Below, piece after piece: positions 14,411-23,012 of a stretch of DNA of 33,450 bases. The stretch lies in the NCBI GenBank assembly GCA_018064935.1, contig JAGHUF010000103.1:1-33450 (forward strand). The letters are read 5' to 3'. Under the pieces are notes generated by a model, which was not told the DNA's origin, ran no database searches, and saw only the letters and a list, made by a program, of their open reading frames with translations. Every line of letters begins with the position of its first letter. The stretch's first letter is position 1. The DNA is from Candidatus Merdinaster equi (GTDB lineage Bacteria > Bacillota > Clostridia > Lachnospirales > Lachnospiraceae). The position numbers and the translations under genes are program-made.

Positions 14411-15700
14411 ATGAGCGTAAAGGTTGAAAAGTTAGAGCACAATATGGCAAAGCTGACAGTTGAGGTTCCAGCAGAGGAGTTCACTGCAGCTATTGAAAAG
14501 GCATATCAGAAGAATAAGAACAAGATCTCTGTACCTGGTTTCCGTAAGGGCAAAGTTCCTAAGGCTATGGTAGAGAAGATGTATGGCAAGACAGTATTCT
14601 ATGAGGATGCAACTCAGCTTCTTCTTCCTTCAGCATATGCTAAGGCATGCGAAGAGTGCGAGGAAGAAATCGTTTCTCGTCCTAGCATTGAAGTAACTCA
14701 GGCAGAGGAAGGCAAAGTATTCATCTTCACTGCTGAAGTTGCAGTTAAGCCAGAGGTTGAGCTTGGTAAGTATAAGGGCGTTAAGATCGAGAAGATTGAG
14801 ACCGAAGCTTCAGAAGAAGATGTTAATAAGCAGATTGAGACTGAGAGAGAGAACAGCGCTCGTGAGATTTCTGTTTCAGACAGAGCAGTTGAGAATGGTG
14901 ATATCGTAACTCTTGATTTCGAGGGATTTGTTGACGGCGTAGCATTTAATGGTGGTAAGGGTGAGAATTATCCTCTTACAATTGGATCTGGTGCATTCAT
15001 TCCTGGATTTGAAGAGCAGTTAATTGGAGTTAAGATTGACGAGGAGAAGGACGTAAATGTAACCTTCCCTGAAGAGTATCATTCAGAGGATCTTAAAGGA
15101 AAGGCTGCTGTATTCAAGTGCAAGGTTAAGGAAATCAAAGTTAAGGAGCTTCCTGAGCTTGATGATGAGTTTGCATCAGAGGTTTCTGAATTTGATACAT
15201 TTGCTGAGTACAAGGACGATGTTAAGAAGAAGCTTGATGAGAAGAAGGCAGCAGAAGCAAAAGATAAGAAGGAAGCAGCTGTTATCGATGCAATCATCGC
15301 TGATTCTAAGATGGATATTCCTCAGGCAATGCTTGATACCAGAATTGAGAATATGATGGAAGATTATGCACAGAGACTGTCTTCACAGGGACTTTCACTT
15401 GAGCAGTACTTCAGCTTCACTGGTATGAATGAAGAAACTATGAGAGAGCAGATGAAGCCTATGGCTGAGAAGAATATCCAGTCAAGACTTGTTCTTGAAG
15501 CTGTTGTTAAGGCAGAGAACATGCTTGTTTCAGACGAGGATTACGAGGAAGAGGTTAAGAGACTCGCTGAAGTATATCAGATGGAAGTTGATAAGGTTAA
15601 GGAACTTCTTGACGAGAGAGCACAGAAGGAAGTTAAGGAAGACCTTCTTGTTAAGAAGGCAGCTGCATTTGTTGTAGAGAATGCAAAAGAAGGAAAGTAA
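14411..15700 (+). CDS. tig: Trigger factor
   Basis: A ribosome-bound chaperone and peptidyl-prolyl isomerase for nascent chains, 429 residues against 432 in E. coli. The N-terminal ribosome-docking loop VPGFRKGKVP carries GFRKGK at residues 43-48. The middle FKBP-type domain includes GDIVTLDFEGFVDGVAFNGG and IGSGAFIPGFEEQL. The C-terminal part is Glu/Lys-rich helices that make the arms of the chaperone cradle. AAGGAG (14395-14400) precedes ATG 14411. It heads the cluster with clpP 17 bases after its stop, the usual tig-clpP-clpX order of Firmicutes. Confidence 0.97.
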   Translation: MSVKVEKLEHNMAKLTVEVPAEEFTAAIEKAYQKNKNKISVPGFRKGKVPKAMVEKMYGKTVFYEDATQLLLPSAYAKACEECEEEIVSRPSIEVTQAEEGKVFIFTAEVAVKPEVELGKYKGVKIEKIETEASEEDVNKQIETERENSAREISVSDRAVENGDIVTLDFEGFVDGVAFNGGKGENYPLTIGSGAFIPGFEEQLIGVKIDEEKDVNVTFPEEYHSEDLKGKAAVFKCKVKEIKVKELPELDDEFASEVSEFDTFAEYKDDVKKKLDEKKAAEAKDKKEAAVIDAIIADSKMDIPQAMLDTRIENMMEDYAQRLSSQGLSLEQYFSFTGMNEETMREQMKPMAEKNIQSRLVLEAVVKAENMLVSDEDYEEEVKRLAEVYQMEVDKVKELLDERAQKEVKEDLLVKKAAAFVVENAKEGK

Positions 15701-15717
15701 TAGGAGCTAGGAAGTAG

Positions 15718-16323
15718 ATGGCATTAATACCTTACGTCATTGAGCAGAATTCACGTGGTGAACGCTCATATGATATTTATTCAAGACTGTTAGAGGAACG
15801 TATTATTTTCCTCGGCGAAGAAGTTACAGATCAGTCAGCTTCAGTTATTGTTGCACAGCTTTTATATTTAGAGGCAAATGATCCTGAAAAGGATATTCAT
15901 ATGTACATCAATAGCCCAGGTGGTTCAGTAACAGCAGGAATGGCAATTTATGATACAATGCAGTATCTTAAGTGCGATGTTTCTACAATGTGTATTGGAA
16001 TGGCTGCCAGCATGGGTGCGTTTCTGTTGTCAGGAGGAACAAAAGGCAAGAGACTTGCACTTCCTAATGCAGAAATAATGATTCACCAGCCTCTTGGCGG
16101 TGCACAGGGTCAGGCAACAGAGATTGAAATTGCTGCTAAGCATATTCTTCGTACAAAGGAAAAGCTCAATAGAATTCTTGCTGAGAATACAGGAAAGCCA
16201 TATGAGCAGATTTGCGAAGATACAGAGAGAGATAATTGGCTCACAGCACAGCAGGCTATGGAATATGGTCTTATTGACCGCGTTATCACTAAGCGTGCTG
16301 ATAAGGAAGAAGACAATAAGTAA
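15718..16323 (+). CDS. clpP: ATP-dependent Clp protease proteolytic subunit
   Basis: The serine peptidase chamber of ClpXP, 201 residues. The catalytic triad is Ser98 in [11 protein letters not shown], His123 in MIHQPLGG and Asp172 in ERDNW. The start [10 protein letters not shown] is already close to the processed N-terminus of other ClpPs, so any propeptide is minimal. TAGGAGC at 15702-15708 provides the ribosome binding site. It forms tetradecamers that degrade substrates unfolded by ClpX, encoded 15 bases downstream. Confidence 0.98.
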   Translation: MALIPYVIEQNSRGERSYDIYSRLLEERIIFLGEEVTDQSASVIVAQLLYLEANDPEKDIHMYINSPGGSVTAGMAIYDTMQYLKCDVSTMCIGMAASMGAFLLSGGTKGKRLALPNAEIMIHQPLGGAQGQATEIEIAAKHILRTKEKLNRILAENTGKPYEQICEDTERDNWLTAQQAMEYGLIDRVITKRADKEEDNK

Positions 16324-16338
16324 TCGGAGATAACTTAA

Positions 16339-17595
16339 GTGGCAACCAAGACAACTGATAATAAAAATGTAAGATGCTCTTTTTGCGGAAAGACTCATAA
16401 CCAGGTTCGTAAGATTATTGCAGGGCCTGGAGATATTTATATCTGTGATGAGTGCGTTGGTATATGTACTGATATCTTGGAGGAAGAACTTGAGGACGAA
16501 GCATCTGAGTACGATAAGGATGATTCTGAAATCAATCTCCTGAAGCCAGTTGAAATTAGAGATCTTCTTGACCAGTATGTAATTGGACAGGAAGAGGCTA
16601 AGAAGGTTCTCGCTGTTGCTGTATACAATCATTACAAGAGAGTTATGGCTCAGAACGATGATGATGGTGTCGAACTTCAAAAGAGCAATATCATCATGGT
16701 TGGACCAACTGGTTCTGGTAAAACCTATCTTGCACAGACACTGGCTAAGATAATAAATGTACCATTTGCAATTGCGGATGCAACTACACTCACTGAGGCG
16801 GGATATGTCGGAGAAGATGTAGAAAACATTCTTCTCAAGTTGATTCAGGCGGCTGATTACGATATCGAGAGAGCTCAGATGGGAATTATCTACATTGATG
16901 AGATAGATAAGATTACCAAGAAGAGTGAAAATGTATCAATTACCAGAGATGTGTCAGGTGAGGGTGTTCAGCAGGCACTTCTTAAAATAGTTGAAGGAAC
17001 AATTGCTTCAGTTCCACCGCAGGGTGGGCGTAAGCATCCACATCAGGAGCTTATCCAGATTGACACAAGTAATATTCTGTTCATCTGTGGCGGTGCTTTT
17101 GATGGCCTTGAGAAGATTATCGAGACAAGACTTGATAAGAAATCAATAGGATTTAACGCTGAGATTGCTGATAAGAGCGAAAAAGAAGTTGGCAGCCTGT
17201 TTAAGCAGGTAACTTCGCAGGATTTCATGAAGTTTGGTCTTATCCCAGAGTTCATTGGACGAGTACCAATTACTGTCTCGCTGGATGGACTGGATAAGGA
17301 TGCACTTGTTAGGATAATGAAGGAACCAAAGAATGCTTTGATTAAGCAGTATCAGAAGCTACTTGGTTTTGACAAAGTTGAGTTGTCCTTTGATGATGAT
17401 GCAGTCGAGGAAATTGCTGAGAAGGCAATTGAGCGAAAAATAGGAGCGAGAGGACTTCGCGGTATTATGGAGAAGTTGATGCTCGATGTAATGTTTGAGA
17501 TACCGACAGATCCGACCATAACGGCATGTAATATTACAAAAGCCGCGGTTCTTGGTGAGGCGGAGCCGGAAATTATTAGAAAGAAAAAGAAATAG
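16339..17595 (+). CDS. clpX: ATP-dependent Clp protease ATP-binding subunit ClpX
   Basis: An AAA+ unfoldase that feeds tagged or damaged proteins to ClpP, 418 residues. It starts at GTG 16339, with CGGAGA at 16325-16330. The N-terminal zinc-binding domain has Cys13, Cys16, Cys36 and Cys39 (CSFC and CDEC). Walker A GPTGSGKT is at 122-129 and Walker B IIYIDEID at 183-190. The SIGFNAE segment is the IGF loop that docks on ClpP. A strong terminator starts 5 bases after the stop. Confidence 0.98.
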   Translation: MATKTTDNKNVRCSFCGKTHNQVRKIIAGPGDIYICDECVGICTDILEEELEDEASEYDKDDSEINLLKPVEIRDLLDQYVIGQEEAKKVLAVAVYNHYKRVMAQNDDDGVELQKSNIIMVGPTGSGKTYLAQTLAKIINVPFAIADATTLTEAGYVGEDVENILLKLIQAADYDIERAQMGIIYIDEIDKITKKSENVSITRDVSGEGVQQALLKIVEGTIASVPPQGGRKHPHQELIQIDTSNILFICGGAFDGLEKIIETRLDKKSIGFNAEIADKSEKEVGSLFKQVTSQDFMKFGLIPEFIGRVPITVSLDGLDKDALVRIMKEPKNALIKQYQKLLGFDKVELSFDDDAVEEIAEKAIERKIGARGLRGIMEKLMLDVMFEIPTDPTITACNITKAAVLGEAEPEIIRKKKK

Positions 17596-17600
17596 TTTTA

Positions 17601-17634
17601 AATGCCGCTTTTTATTATGAAGCGGCATTTTTTT
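17601..17634 (+). terminator. Intrinsic terminator after clpX
   Basis: AATGCCGCTT (17601-17610) pairs with AAGCGGCATT (17620-17629) around a 9-base loop, followed by a run of seven T (17628-17634). It lies between clpX and engB, so engB expression must come from read-through or from a promoter hidden in this short gap. Confidence 0.92.
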
Positions 17635-17664
17635 ATGAGAGACGCGTGGACAAAGGAGAAAGAG

Positions 17665-18264
17665 ATGGTTATTAAAAGTGTTAATCTTGAAACTGTATGT
17701 GGAATAACAAGTACATTGCCAGATAATAGTCTTCCGGAAATAGCATTTGCAGGCAAGAGTAATGTTGGAAAGAGTTCGTTGATAAATGCCATTATGAATC
17801 GCAAATCCTATGCGCGTGTGTCAGAGAAGCCAGGGAAGACCCAGACTATCAACTTCTACAATATTAACGAGCAGTTTTATCTGGTGGATCTTCCGGGATA
17901 TGGCTATGCGAGTGTTTCTGAGGAAACAAAGGCAAAGTGGGGCAAGATGATCGAGAAATATCTTCACAGATCCAAAATGCTCAGAGTAGTTTTTTTGCTG
18001 ATTGATATCAGGCATGATCCCTCTGCGAATGATAAACTCATGTATGAATGGATAAAGGATCAGGGATATGAGCCAGTTATTATAGCTACCAAACTCGACA
18101 AAATCAACAGAAGTCAGCAGGGTAAGCAGGTAAAAGCGATACGAACAGGGCTTGGAGCTGGTAAAGATACAATCATTATGCCGTTCTCATCAGAAACTAA
18201 GCAGGGAAGAGAAGAACTATACGATTATATAGACCAGATACTTGAATTAAGTAAAAATGAATAA
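17665..18264 (+). CDS. engB: Ribosome biogenesis GTP-binding protein (EngB/YsxC)
   Basis: An essential P-loop GTPase of the TRAFAC class needed for assembly of the large ribosomal subunit; 199 residues, typical. G1 is GKSNVGKS at 30-37, G2 includes the Thr of GKTQTINFY, G3 is DLPGYG at 75-80 and G4 is TKLDK at 142-146. The start is ATG 17665, with AAAGGAG at 17652-17658. An in-frame ATG at 17602 lies in the arm of the clpX terminator and can be discounted. Position after clpX is common in Firmicutes, often with lon between; lon is absent here. Confidence 0.97.
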   Translation: MVIKSVNLETVCGITSTLPDNSLPEIAFAGKSNVGKSSLINAIMNRKSYARVSEKPGKTQTINFYNINEQFYLVDLPGYGYASVSEETKAKWGKMIEKYLHRSKMLRVVFLLIDIRHDPSANDKLMYEWIKDQGYEPVIIATKLDKINRSQQGKQVKAIRTGLGAGKDTIIMPFSSETKQGREELYDYIDQILELSKNE

Positions 18265-18292
18265 ATATTCTATAAATTTATTGTATATATTA

Positions 18293-18321
18293 TTGCGAAA
18301 TATGCGCGCACTAGATACAAT
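18293..18321 (+). promoter_or_regulatory. Promoter for the MacB-like ABC transporter
   Basis: TTGCGA (18293-18298) and TACAAT (18316-18321) are separated by 17 bases. A start point near 18328 would give a leader of about 67 bases. The -10 is overlapped by an inverted repeat (18315-18334). Confidence 0.65.
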
Positions 18322-18334
18322 TGTGAAGTTGTAT
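18315..18334. promoter_or_regulatory. Candidate operator: inverted repeat over the -10 region
   Basis: ATACAA (18315-18320) and TTGTAT (18329-18334) form a perfect 6-bp inverted repeat with an 8-base spacer. The left arm overlaps the -10 element and the right arm lies at the predicted start point, a position where a repressor would block transcription. No regulator gene is adjacent. Confidence 0.45.
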
Positions 18335-18361
18335 GTTTAATAAAACAATTAACAGTAATCA

Positions 18362-18374
18362 GCAGATTATCTGC
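18362..18374. promoter_or_regulatory. 13-bp palindrome in the ABC transporter leader
   Basis: GCAGAT-T-ATCTGC is a perfect palindrome with a one-base centre, 20 bases before the start codon and just upstream of the AAGAGGA ribosome binding site. It could be a protein-binding site; a hairpin is unlikely because no loop remains. Confidence 0.35.
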
Positions 18375-18394
18375 AGACGGAAAAGAGGAAAAAA

Positions 18395-21082
18395 ATGTTA
18401 TCACTTAAGGAGATTAAGAAGGACTATGTTGCTGGAACATCAAGAGTAAATGCCCTTAAAGGTGTTTCTCTTAATTTCAGGAAAAATGAATTTGTTTCAA
18501 TACTGGGTCCTTCAGGCTGCGGAAAAACAACCCTTCTTAATATAATTGGAGGTCTTGACCGCTATACAGAGGGTGACCTTATGGTTACCGGTAAATCGAC
18601 TAAAGAATTCAAGAACAGAGATTGGGATACCTACAGAAACCATTCGGTTGGTTTTGTTTTCCAAAGCTATAATCTTATTCCTCATCAGAGCGTTCTTTCG
18701 AATGTAGAGCTTGCCCTTACGCTTTCAGGTGTAAGTAAATCTGAAAGAAGAAAAAGAGCGAAGGAAGCTCTTGAGAAGGTTGGACTTGGCGATCAGATTC
18801 GTAAGAAGCCTAATCAGCTCTCTGGTGGTCAGATGCAAAGAGTTGCAATTGCAAGAGCTATTGTTAATGATCCTGAGATTCTTCTTGCGGACGAGCCTAC
18901 AGGAGCACTTGATACTAAGACAAGTATCCAGATTATGGAACTTCTGAAGGATATTGCAAAGGACCGTCTCATAATTATGGTTACACATAACCCAGAGTTG
19001 GCTAATGAGTATTCAACCAGAATTATCAACCTTCTGGATGGTAAGGTTACAGGCGATTCTAATCCTCTGACTGATGAGGAGTACATTCTTCAGACTAAAA
19101 AGCATCTTGAGGATATCGAGAGTGGTGAAACAGCGACGGTTAATAAGGGTAAAAAGAAAAAGACTTCAATGTCATTCTGGACTGCTACGAGTCTCAGTAC
19201 TAAAAACCTTATGACCAAGAAAGGAAGAACCTTCCTTACAGCTTTTGCTGGATCTATTGGTATTATTGGTATTGCCCTCATTCTTTCACTGTCTAATGGA
19301 CTTCAGGAATACATTAACAGAGTTCAGGAAGAAACACTTAGTTCGTATCCAATTACCATTCAGTCTGAATCTGTAGATTATTCTGCGATGATAACGACAA
19401 TGATGGGAATGAGAGAAGCTGCCAGAGCTGAAGAGAGAGACACAGATACTGTTTATTCTAATAATATCATGACAAATATGATGAGCTCTGTGTTGGCAGA
19501 ACTTACGCAGAACGATCTTAAGTCATTCAAGGAATATTTGGATGATGAAAACAGCGAGATTCGTAAATACATTAGTGATATTCATTATAGTTACTCTATT
19601 CCAATCAATCTTTATGTTGAGACAGATGCGGATGAACCTATTAAAGTTAATCCGGTCAACCTGATGCAGGAAATGATGGGAGTATCATATGGTTCATCAT
19701 TTGGTTCATCAATGAGTACTTCAATGATGTCAAATTCAAGTGTTGTATTTACAGAGCTTCTTGATAATCAGGATTTGTTGAAAGCTCAGTATGACGTTGT
19801 TCAGGGTCGTCTTCCAGAGAGATATGATGAGATGGTTCTGTTTGTGACAGATAATAATGAAATCTCTGATTATTCACTTTATACCCTTAATCTAAAGGAC
19901 AGAGACGAGCTGAAAGATATTATGACCAGTCTGGTCAAAGAAGAGGAATTCGAGACATCACAGTCATCTTATACATATGATGAGCTTCTTAACAATACAT
20001 ATAAGTTAGTTCTTCCAACTGATTATTTTAAATATGATGAGGATACACAGACCTGGAAGGATCAGTCAGATTCGACACAGGGAATGAAGGACATTGTAAA
20101 GAATGCAAAAGAAATTCGTATCGTAGGTATCCTTCGTCCAAATCCTGACGCAGTGGCTAACTCTGTCACTGGTACAGTTGGATATATGCCTTCACTTACC
20201 AGATATGTAATTGATGAGGTTGAAAAATCAGATATTGTACGCGATCAGAGAGAGCGTGAGGATACTGATATTTTCACAGGACTTCCTTTCAAGACTGAGG
20301 ACGATGAGGAAGTTAAGTTCGGTATGGATGAGGTTCAGGCATATATGATGACTCTTCCTGAAGAGGAGAGAGCACAGATGCAGCAGTACCTTGCAGTCAT
20401 GACTGAGGATGAAATTGTGACTATGTTTGCTGCAATGGCGGGCAAGGCGACAACTGATGCTACATATGATGGAAATATGGACATATTATGTGTAACAGAT
20501 CCTGCGGCTCCTTCAAAGATAAATATTTATGCAAATACCTTTGAAGATAAGGATATGATTACCCAGATTATCGACCAGTACAATGCAGACATGGAAGCAG
20601 CTGGTAACGAGAATATGGCAATTACCTATGCTGATTATGTTGGACTGCTCATGAGCTCTGTCAGCACAATCATAAATGCAATTTCTTACATTCTGATTGC
20701 ATTTGTTGGAATATCGCTCGTGGTTTCATCAATTATGATTGGTATTATCACATATATTTCAGTGCTTGAGAGAACAAAGGAAATTGGTATCCTTCGAAGC
20801 ATTGGTGCATCAAAGAGAGATATTTCAAGAGTGTTCAATGCAGAGACGCTTATCATTGGATTCTCAGCGGGACTTCTTGGAGTTGTGGTTACAATGCTAC
20901 TTGATATACCTGCTAATATAATTATTGAATCGCTTTCAGGAATATCTAACGTTGCAAAACTTCCTCTGGTTGCTGCAGGAATTCTGGTGCTGATCAGTAT
21001 GTTCCTCACCTCAGTAGCGGGACTTATTCCGGCAAAGATTGCGGCTAAGAAGGATCCTGTTGTTGCACTTAGAAGTGAATAG
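18395..21082 (+). CDS. MacB-like ABC transporter, ATPase fused to FtsX-type permease
   Basis: An 895-residue membrane ABC protein of the MacB/LolCDE/BceAB class. Residues 1-225 are the ATPase: Walker A GPSGCGKTTL (38-47), Q-loop FQSYNLIPH, signature LSGGQMQRVAIARA and Walker B ILLADEPTGALD (165-176). A Lys-rich linker leads to helix 1 (about 283-302), then a large external domain of about 450 residues, then three C-terminal helices with the FtsX-type ERTKEIGILRSIGASKRDI loop and the ending PAKIAAKKDPVVALRSE. Such mechanotransmission proteins move lipoproteins, peptides or antibiotics at the membrane surface rather than importing solutes. Unlike Bce systems there is no adjacent two-component pair. 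The external domain contains a Met/Ser-rich stretch (YGSSFGSSMSTSMMSNSS). The substrate is unknown. Confidence 0.93.
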   Translation: MLSLKEIKKDYVAGTSRVNALKGVSLNFRKNEFVSILGPSGCGKTTLLNIIGGLDRYTEGDLMVTGKSTKEFKNRDWDTYRNHSVGFVFQSYNLIPHQSVLSNVELALTLSGVSKSERRKRAKEALEKVGLGDQIRKKPNQLSGGQMQRVAIARAIVNDPEILLADEPTGALDTKTSIQIMELLKDIAKDRLIIMVTHNPELANEYSTRIINLLDGKVTGDSNPLTDEEYILQTKKHLEDIESGETATVNKGKKKKTSMSFWTATSLSTKNLMTKKGRTFLTAFAGSIGIIGIALILSLSNGLQEYINRVQEETLSSYPITIQSESVDYSAMITTMMGMREAARAEERDTDTVYSNNIMTNMMSSVLAELTQNDLKSFKEYLDDENSEIRKYISDIHYSYSIPINLYVETDADEPIKVNPVNLMQEMMGVSYGSSFGSSMSTSMMSNSSVVFTELLDNQDLLKAQYDVVQGRLPERYDEMVLFVTDNNEISDYSLYTLNLKDRDELKDIMTSLVKEEEFETSQSSYTYDELLNNTYKLVLPTDYFKYDEDTQTWKDQSDSTQGMKDIVKNAKEIRIVGILRPNPDAVANSVTGTVGYMPSLTRYVIDEVEKSDIVRDQREREDTDIFTGLPFKTEDDEEVKFGMDEVQAYMMTLPEEERAQMQQYLAVMTEDEIVTMFAAMAGKATTDATYDGNMDILCVTDPAAPSKINIYANTFEDKDMITQIIDQYNADMEAAGNENMAITYADYVGLLMSSVSTIINAISYILIAFVGISLVVSSIMIGIITYISVLERTKEIGILRSIGASKRDISRVFNAETLIIGFSAGLLGVVVTMLLDIPANIIIESLSGISNVAKLPLVAAGILVLISMFLTSVAGLIPAKIAAKKDPVVALRSE

Positions 21083-21120
21083 TTTTGTTTTTGAAATCAT
21101 TATAGATAAATATGCAAAAG

Positions 21121-21147
21121 AGCATCGCACAAAGGCGATGCTTTTTT
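21121..21147 (+). terminator. Intrinsic terminator after the MacB-like gene
   Basis: AGCATCGC (21121-21128) pairs with GCGATGCT (21135-21142) around ACAAAG, followed by six T (21142-21147). The next promoter's extended -10 begins inside its T-tract. Confidence 0.92.
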
Positions 21148-21155
21148 GCTATAAT
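21147..21155 (+). promoter_or_regulatory. Extended -10 promoter for the epimerase gene
   Basis: TGC-TATAAT directly follows the terminator stem. The -35 region would fall within the terminator hairpin and matches poorly, so it would rely on the extended -10. Confidence 0.55.
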
Positions 21156-21203
21156 AAAAAAGTGGCGTTTGTTGATGCTATTTATTTAAGGAGGATAATG
21201 TAT

Positions 21204-22163
21204 ATGAAATATTATCTGGAAAATGATGAGATACGAATCTGTGTAAACAGTTTTGGAGCTGAACTCACCGAAATCATTGATAAAGAGAGCGGACAGAGCT
21301 ATATGTGGAATGCTGATCCAGCATTCTGGAAGAGAACAGCACCTGTGCTTTTTCCGTTCGTGGGTAGTGTTCGCGATAAAAAATATAACTACATGGGACA
21401 GGAGTTCCCGATGGGACAGCACGGCTTTGCAAGAGACAATGAATTCAAGAGGATTGCAGATGTCAAAGGAAGCCCAATAGACAGCCCTGCTAAGGGGGAG
21501 AAGGTTCTTGAAGACGGCTCAATCGCTGCTGCCGGAGATATGATATGGTTTGAATTCTCAGACAACGCAGAAACGGCTAAGGTATATCCATTTGAGTTTA
21601 TTCTGCGCCTGGGCTACGAGCTTGACGGAAGAGATGTCATCCCTCACTGGGTTGTTATTAATCCTTCTGAGGATAGCGAATTATACTATTCACTAGGTGG
21701 ACATCCGGCATTTATGTGTCCGGCCCTTGTTCCTGGTGAGAAAGACAAATATGAACTTGTTCTGTTCAATAGAGATTATGAGCCAGTAACCAAGTTTATA
21801 ACTTCTGTCATTGGCAATGGCGGATTGCTATCTGATGTAAAAAAAGAAATAAAGGCTCCAGAAGGAGTAGTTGCGATTACTCCCGAATTATTTGCTGAGG
21901 ATGCACTAATTATCGAAGATGGAAGCGTAAAGGGTGTGGGACTTGCAAAGGCTGGTGAGGAACCATATCTTACAGTTTTCTTTGAAGCACCTTTGGTGGG
22001 GATCTGGTCGCCACCGGGTAAGAATGCTCCCTTTATCTGTATTGAGCCATGGTATGGAAGAGCAGATAAGGAAAACTTCGAAGGAAGTCTTGAAGAGCGT
22101 GAGTGGGGGAATGTGCTTACCCCAGGAGACAGCTTCCATACAAGTTACACAATTATGGTATAA
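21204..22163 (+). CDS. Aldose 1-epimerase family protein (LacX/GalM-like)
   Basis: A galactose-mutarotase-fold protein of 319 residues that probably interconverts the anomers of a hexose or hexose phosphate. Recognisable parts are the opening FGAELTEIIDKESGQSYMWN, PVLFPFVGSV, the His of GQHGFARDNEF, the His of SLGGHPAFMCP and the Glu of CIEPWYGRAD, which correspond to substrate-binding and catalytic positions in the family. The start is ATG 21204, 9 bases after AAGGAGG (21188-21194); ATG 21198 is too close to it, and a longer in-frame reading from 21039 crosses the terminator. It has its own terminator-bounded promoter, and the purine genes follow with a separate promoter. Confidence 0.88.
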   Translation: MKYYLENDEIRICVNSFGAELTEIIDKESGQSYMWNADPAFWKRTAPVLFPFVGSVRDKKYNYMGQEFPMGQHGFARDNEFKRIADVKGSPIDSPAKGEKVLEDGSIAAAGDMIWFEFSDNAETAKVYPFEFILRLGYELDGRDVIPHWVVINPSEDSELYYSLGGHPAFMCPALVPGEKDKYELVLFNRDYEPVTKFITSVIGNGGLLSDVKKEIKAPEGVVAITPELFAEDALIIEDGSVKGVGLAKAGEEPYLTVFFEAPLVGIWSPPGKNAPFICIEPWYGRADKENFEGSLEEREWGNVLTPGDSFHTSYTIMV

Positions 22164-22193
22164 AGCTAGTCGATATACACTGTTATCGAAGTG

Positions 22194-22202
22194 TGTTACA
22201 AT
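22194..22202 (+). promoter_or_regulatory. Extended -10 promoter for the IMP synthesis genes
   Basis: TGT-TACAAT, with a second overlapping TACAAT at 22202-22207. No good -35 is present. No PurR-type palindrome or purine riboswitch fold was recognised in the 90-base gap. Confidence 0.45.
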
Positions 22203-22254
22203 ACAATAGTTGCCAGATTGATGGCATAAAACAAAGAGAATGGAGAGTATCAAA

Positions 22255-22974
22255 GTGAAGGCAGTAAATCTTGAAGCTGAATTAAGCAGTACAACATACC
22301 CTGGTAGAGGAATTATCATTGGCAGATCCGCAGATGGAAAGAAGGCGGTAACTGCATATTTTATCATGGGAAGAAGCGAGAACAGCAGAAACAGAGTTTT
22401 TGTTACAGATGGAGATGGAATCCGCACTCAGGCATTTGATCCCAGTAAGCTTACAGATCCTAGCCTAATTATATATGCACCAGTTCGTGTACTTGGAAAT
22501 AGCACCATTGTTACAAACGGAGACCAGACAGATACGATATATGAGCTTATGGAAAAGGGACAGACATTTGAGCAGTCTCTTCGTACGCGTGAATTTGAAC
22601 CTGATGCTCCAAACTATACACCTAGAATTTCAGGAATAATGAATGTTGAGAATGGAAAATATGACTATGCAATGTCTATTTTAAAGAGCAATCAGGGAGA
22701 TCCATCTTCTTGCAACAGATATACATTTGCATATGAGAATCCTAAGGCTGGAGAGGGAAGGTTTATCCATACATATCAGATGGATGGCAATCCACTTCCT
22801 TCATATGAAGGTGAGCCAACACTTGTTGATCTCAGCGCAGAGGATACACTCGATTCATTTGCTGACAGAGTATGGAATAGCCTGAATGCAGATAATAAGG
22901 TGTCATTATTTGTGAGATTTATTGATATTGCTACAGGTAAGGCGGAATCGAAGATTATAAATAAGAATAATTAA
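22255..22974 (+). CDS. purO: IMP cyclohydrolase, PurO-like
   Basis: Closes the ring of FAICAR to give IMP, the last step of purine synthesis. The protein resembles the archaeal-type PurO family rather than the PurH cyclohydrolase domain: the N-terminal TTYPGRGIIIGRSADGKKAV and AYFIMGRSENSRNRVF segments are characteristic, and length (239 residues) fits a stand-alone enzyme. I prefer GTG 22255 because GGAGAG (22242-22247) is correctly spaced; ATG 22240 would put that ribosome binding site inside the gene and has none of its own. The AICAR formyltransferase gene starts 38 bases downstream, so the two carry out the consecutive reactions that PurH performs in most bacteria. Confidence 0.85.
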   Translation: MKAVNLEAELSSTTYPGRGIIIGRSADGKKAVTAYFIMGRSENSRNRVFVTDGDGIRTQAFDPSKLTDPSLIIYAPVRVLGNSTIVTNGDQTDTIYELMEKGQTFEQSLRTREFEPDAPNYTPRISGIMNVENGKYDYAMSILKSNQGDPSSCNRYTFAYENPKAGEGRFIHTYQMDGNPLPSYEGEPTLVDLSAEDTLDSFADRVWNSLNADNKVSLFVRFIDIATGKAESKIINKNN

Positions 22975-23012
22975 TTTATAAGCAAATTTATGGAAAGGGC
23001 ACGAATACTAAA

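Noticed and set aside
16030-16680. 216-codon - strand open frame over clpP and clpX
   Set aside because: Complete overlap with two highly conserved genes; composition typical of an antisense shadow.
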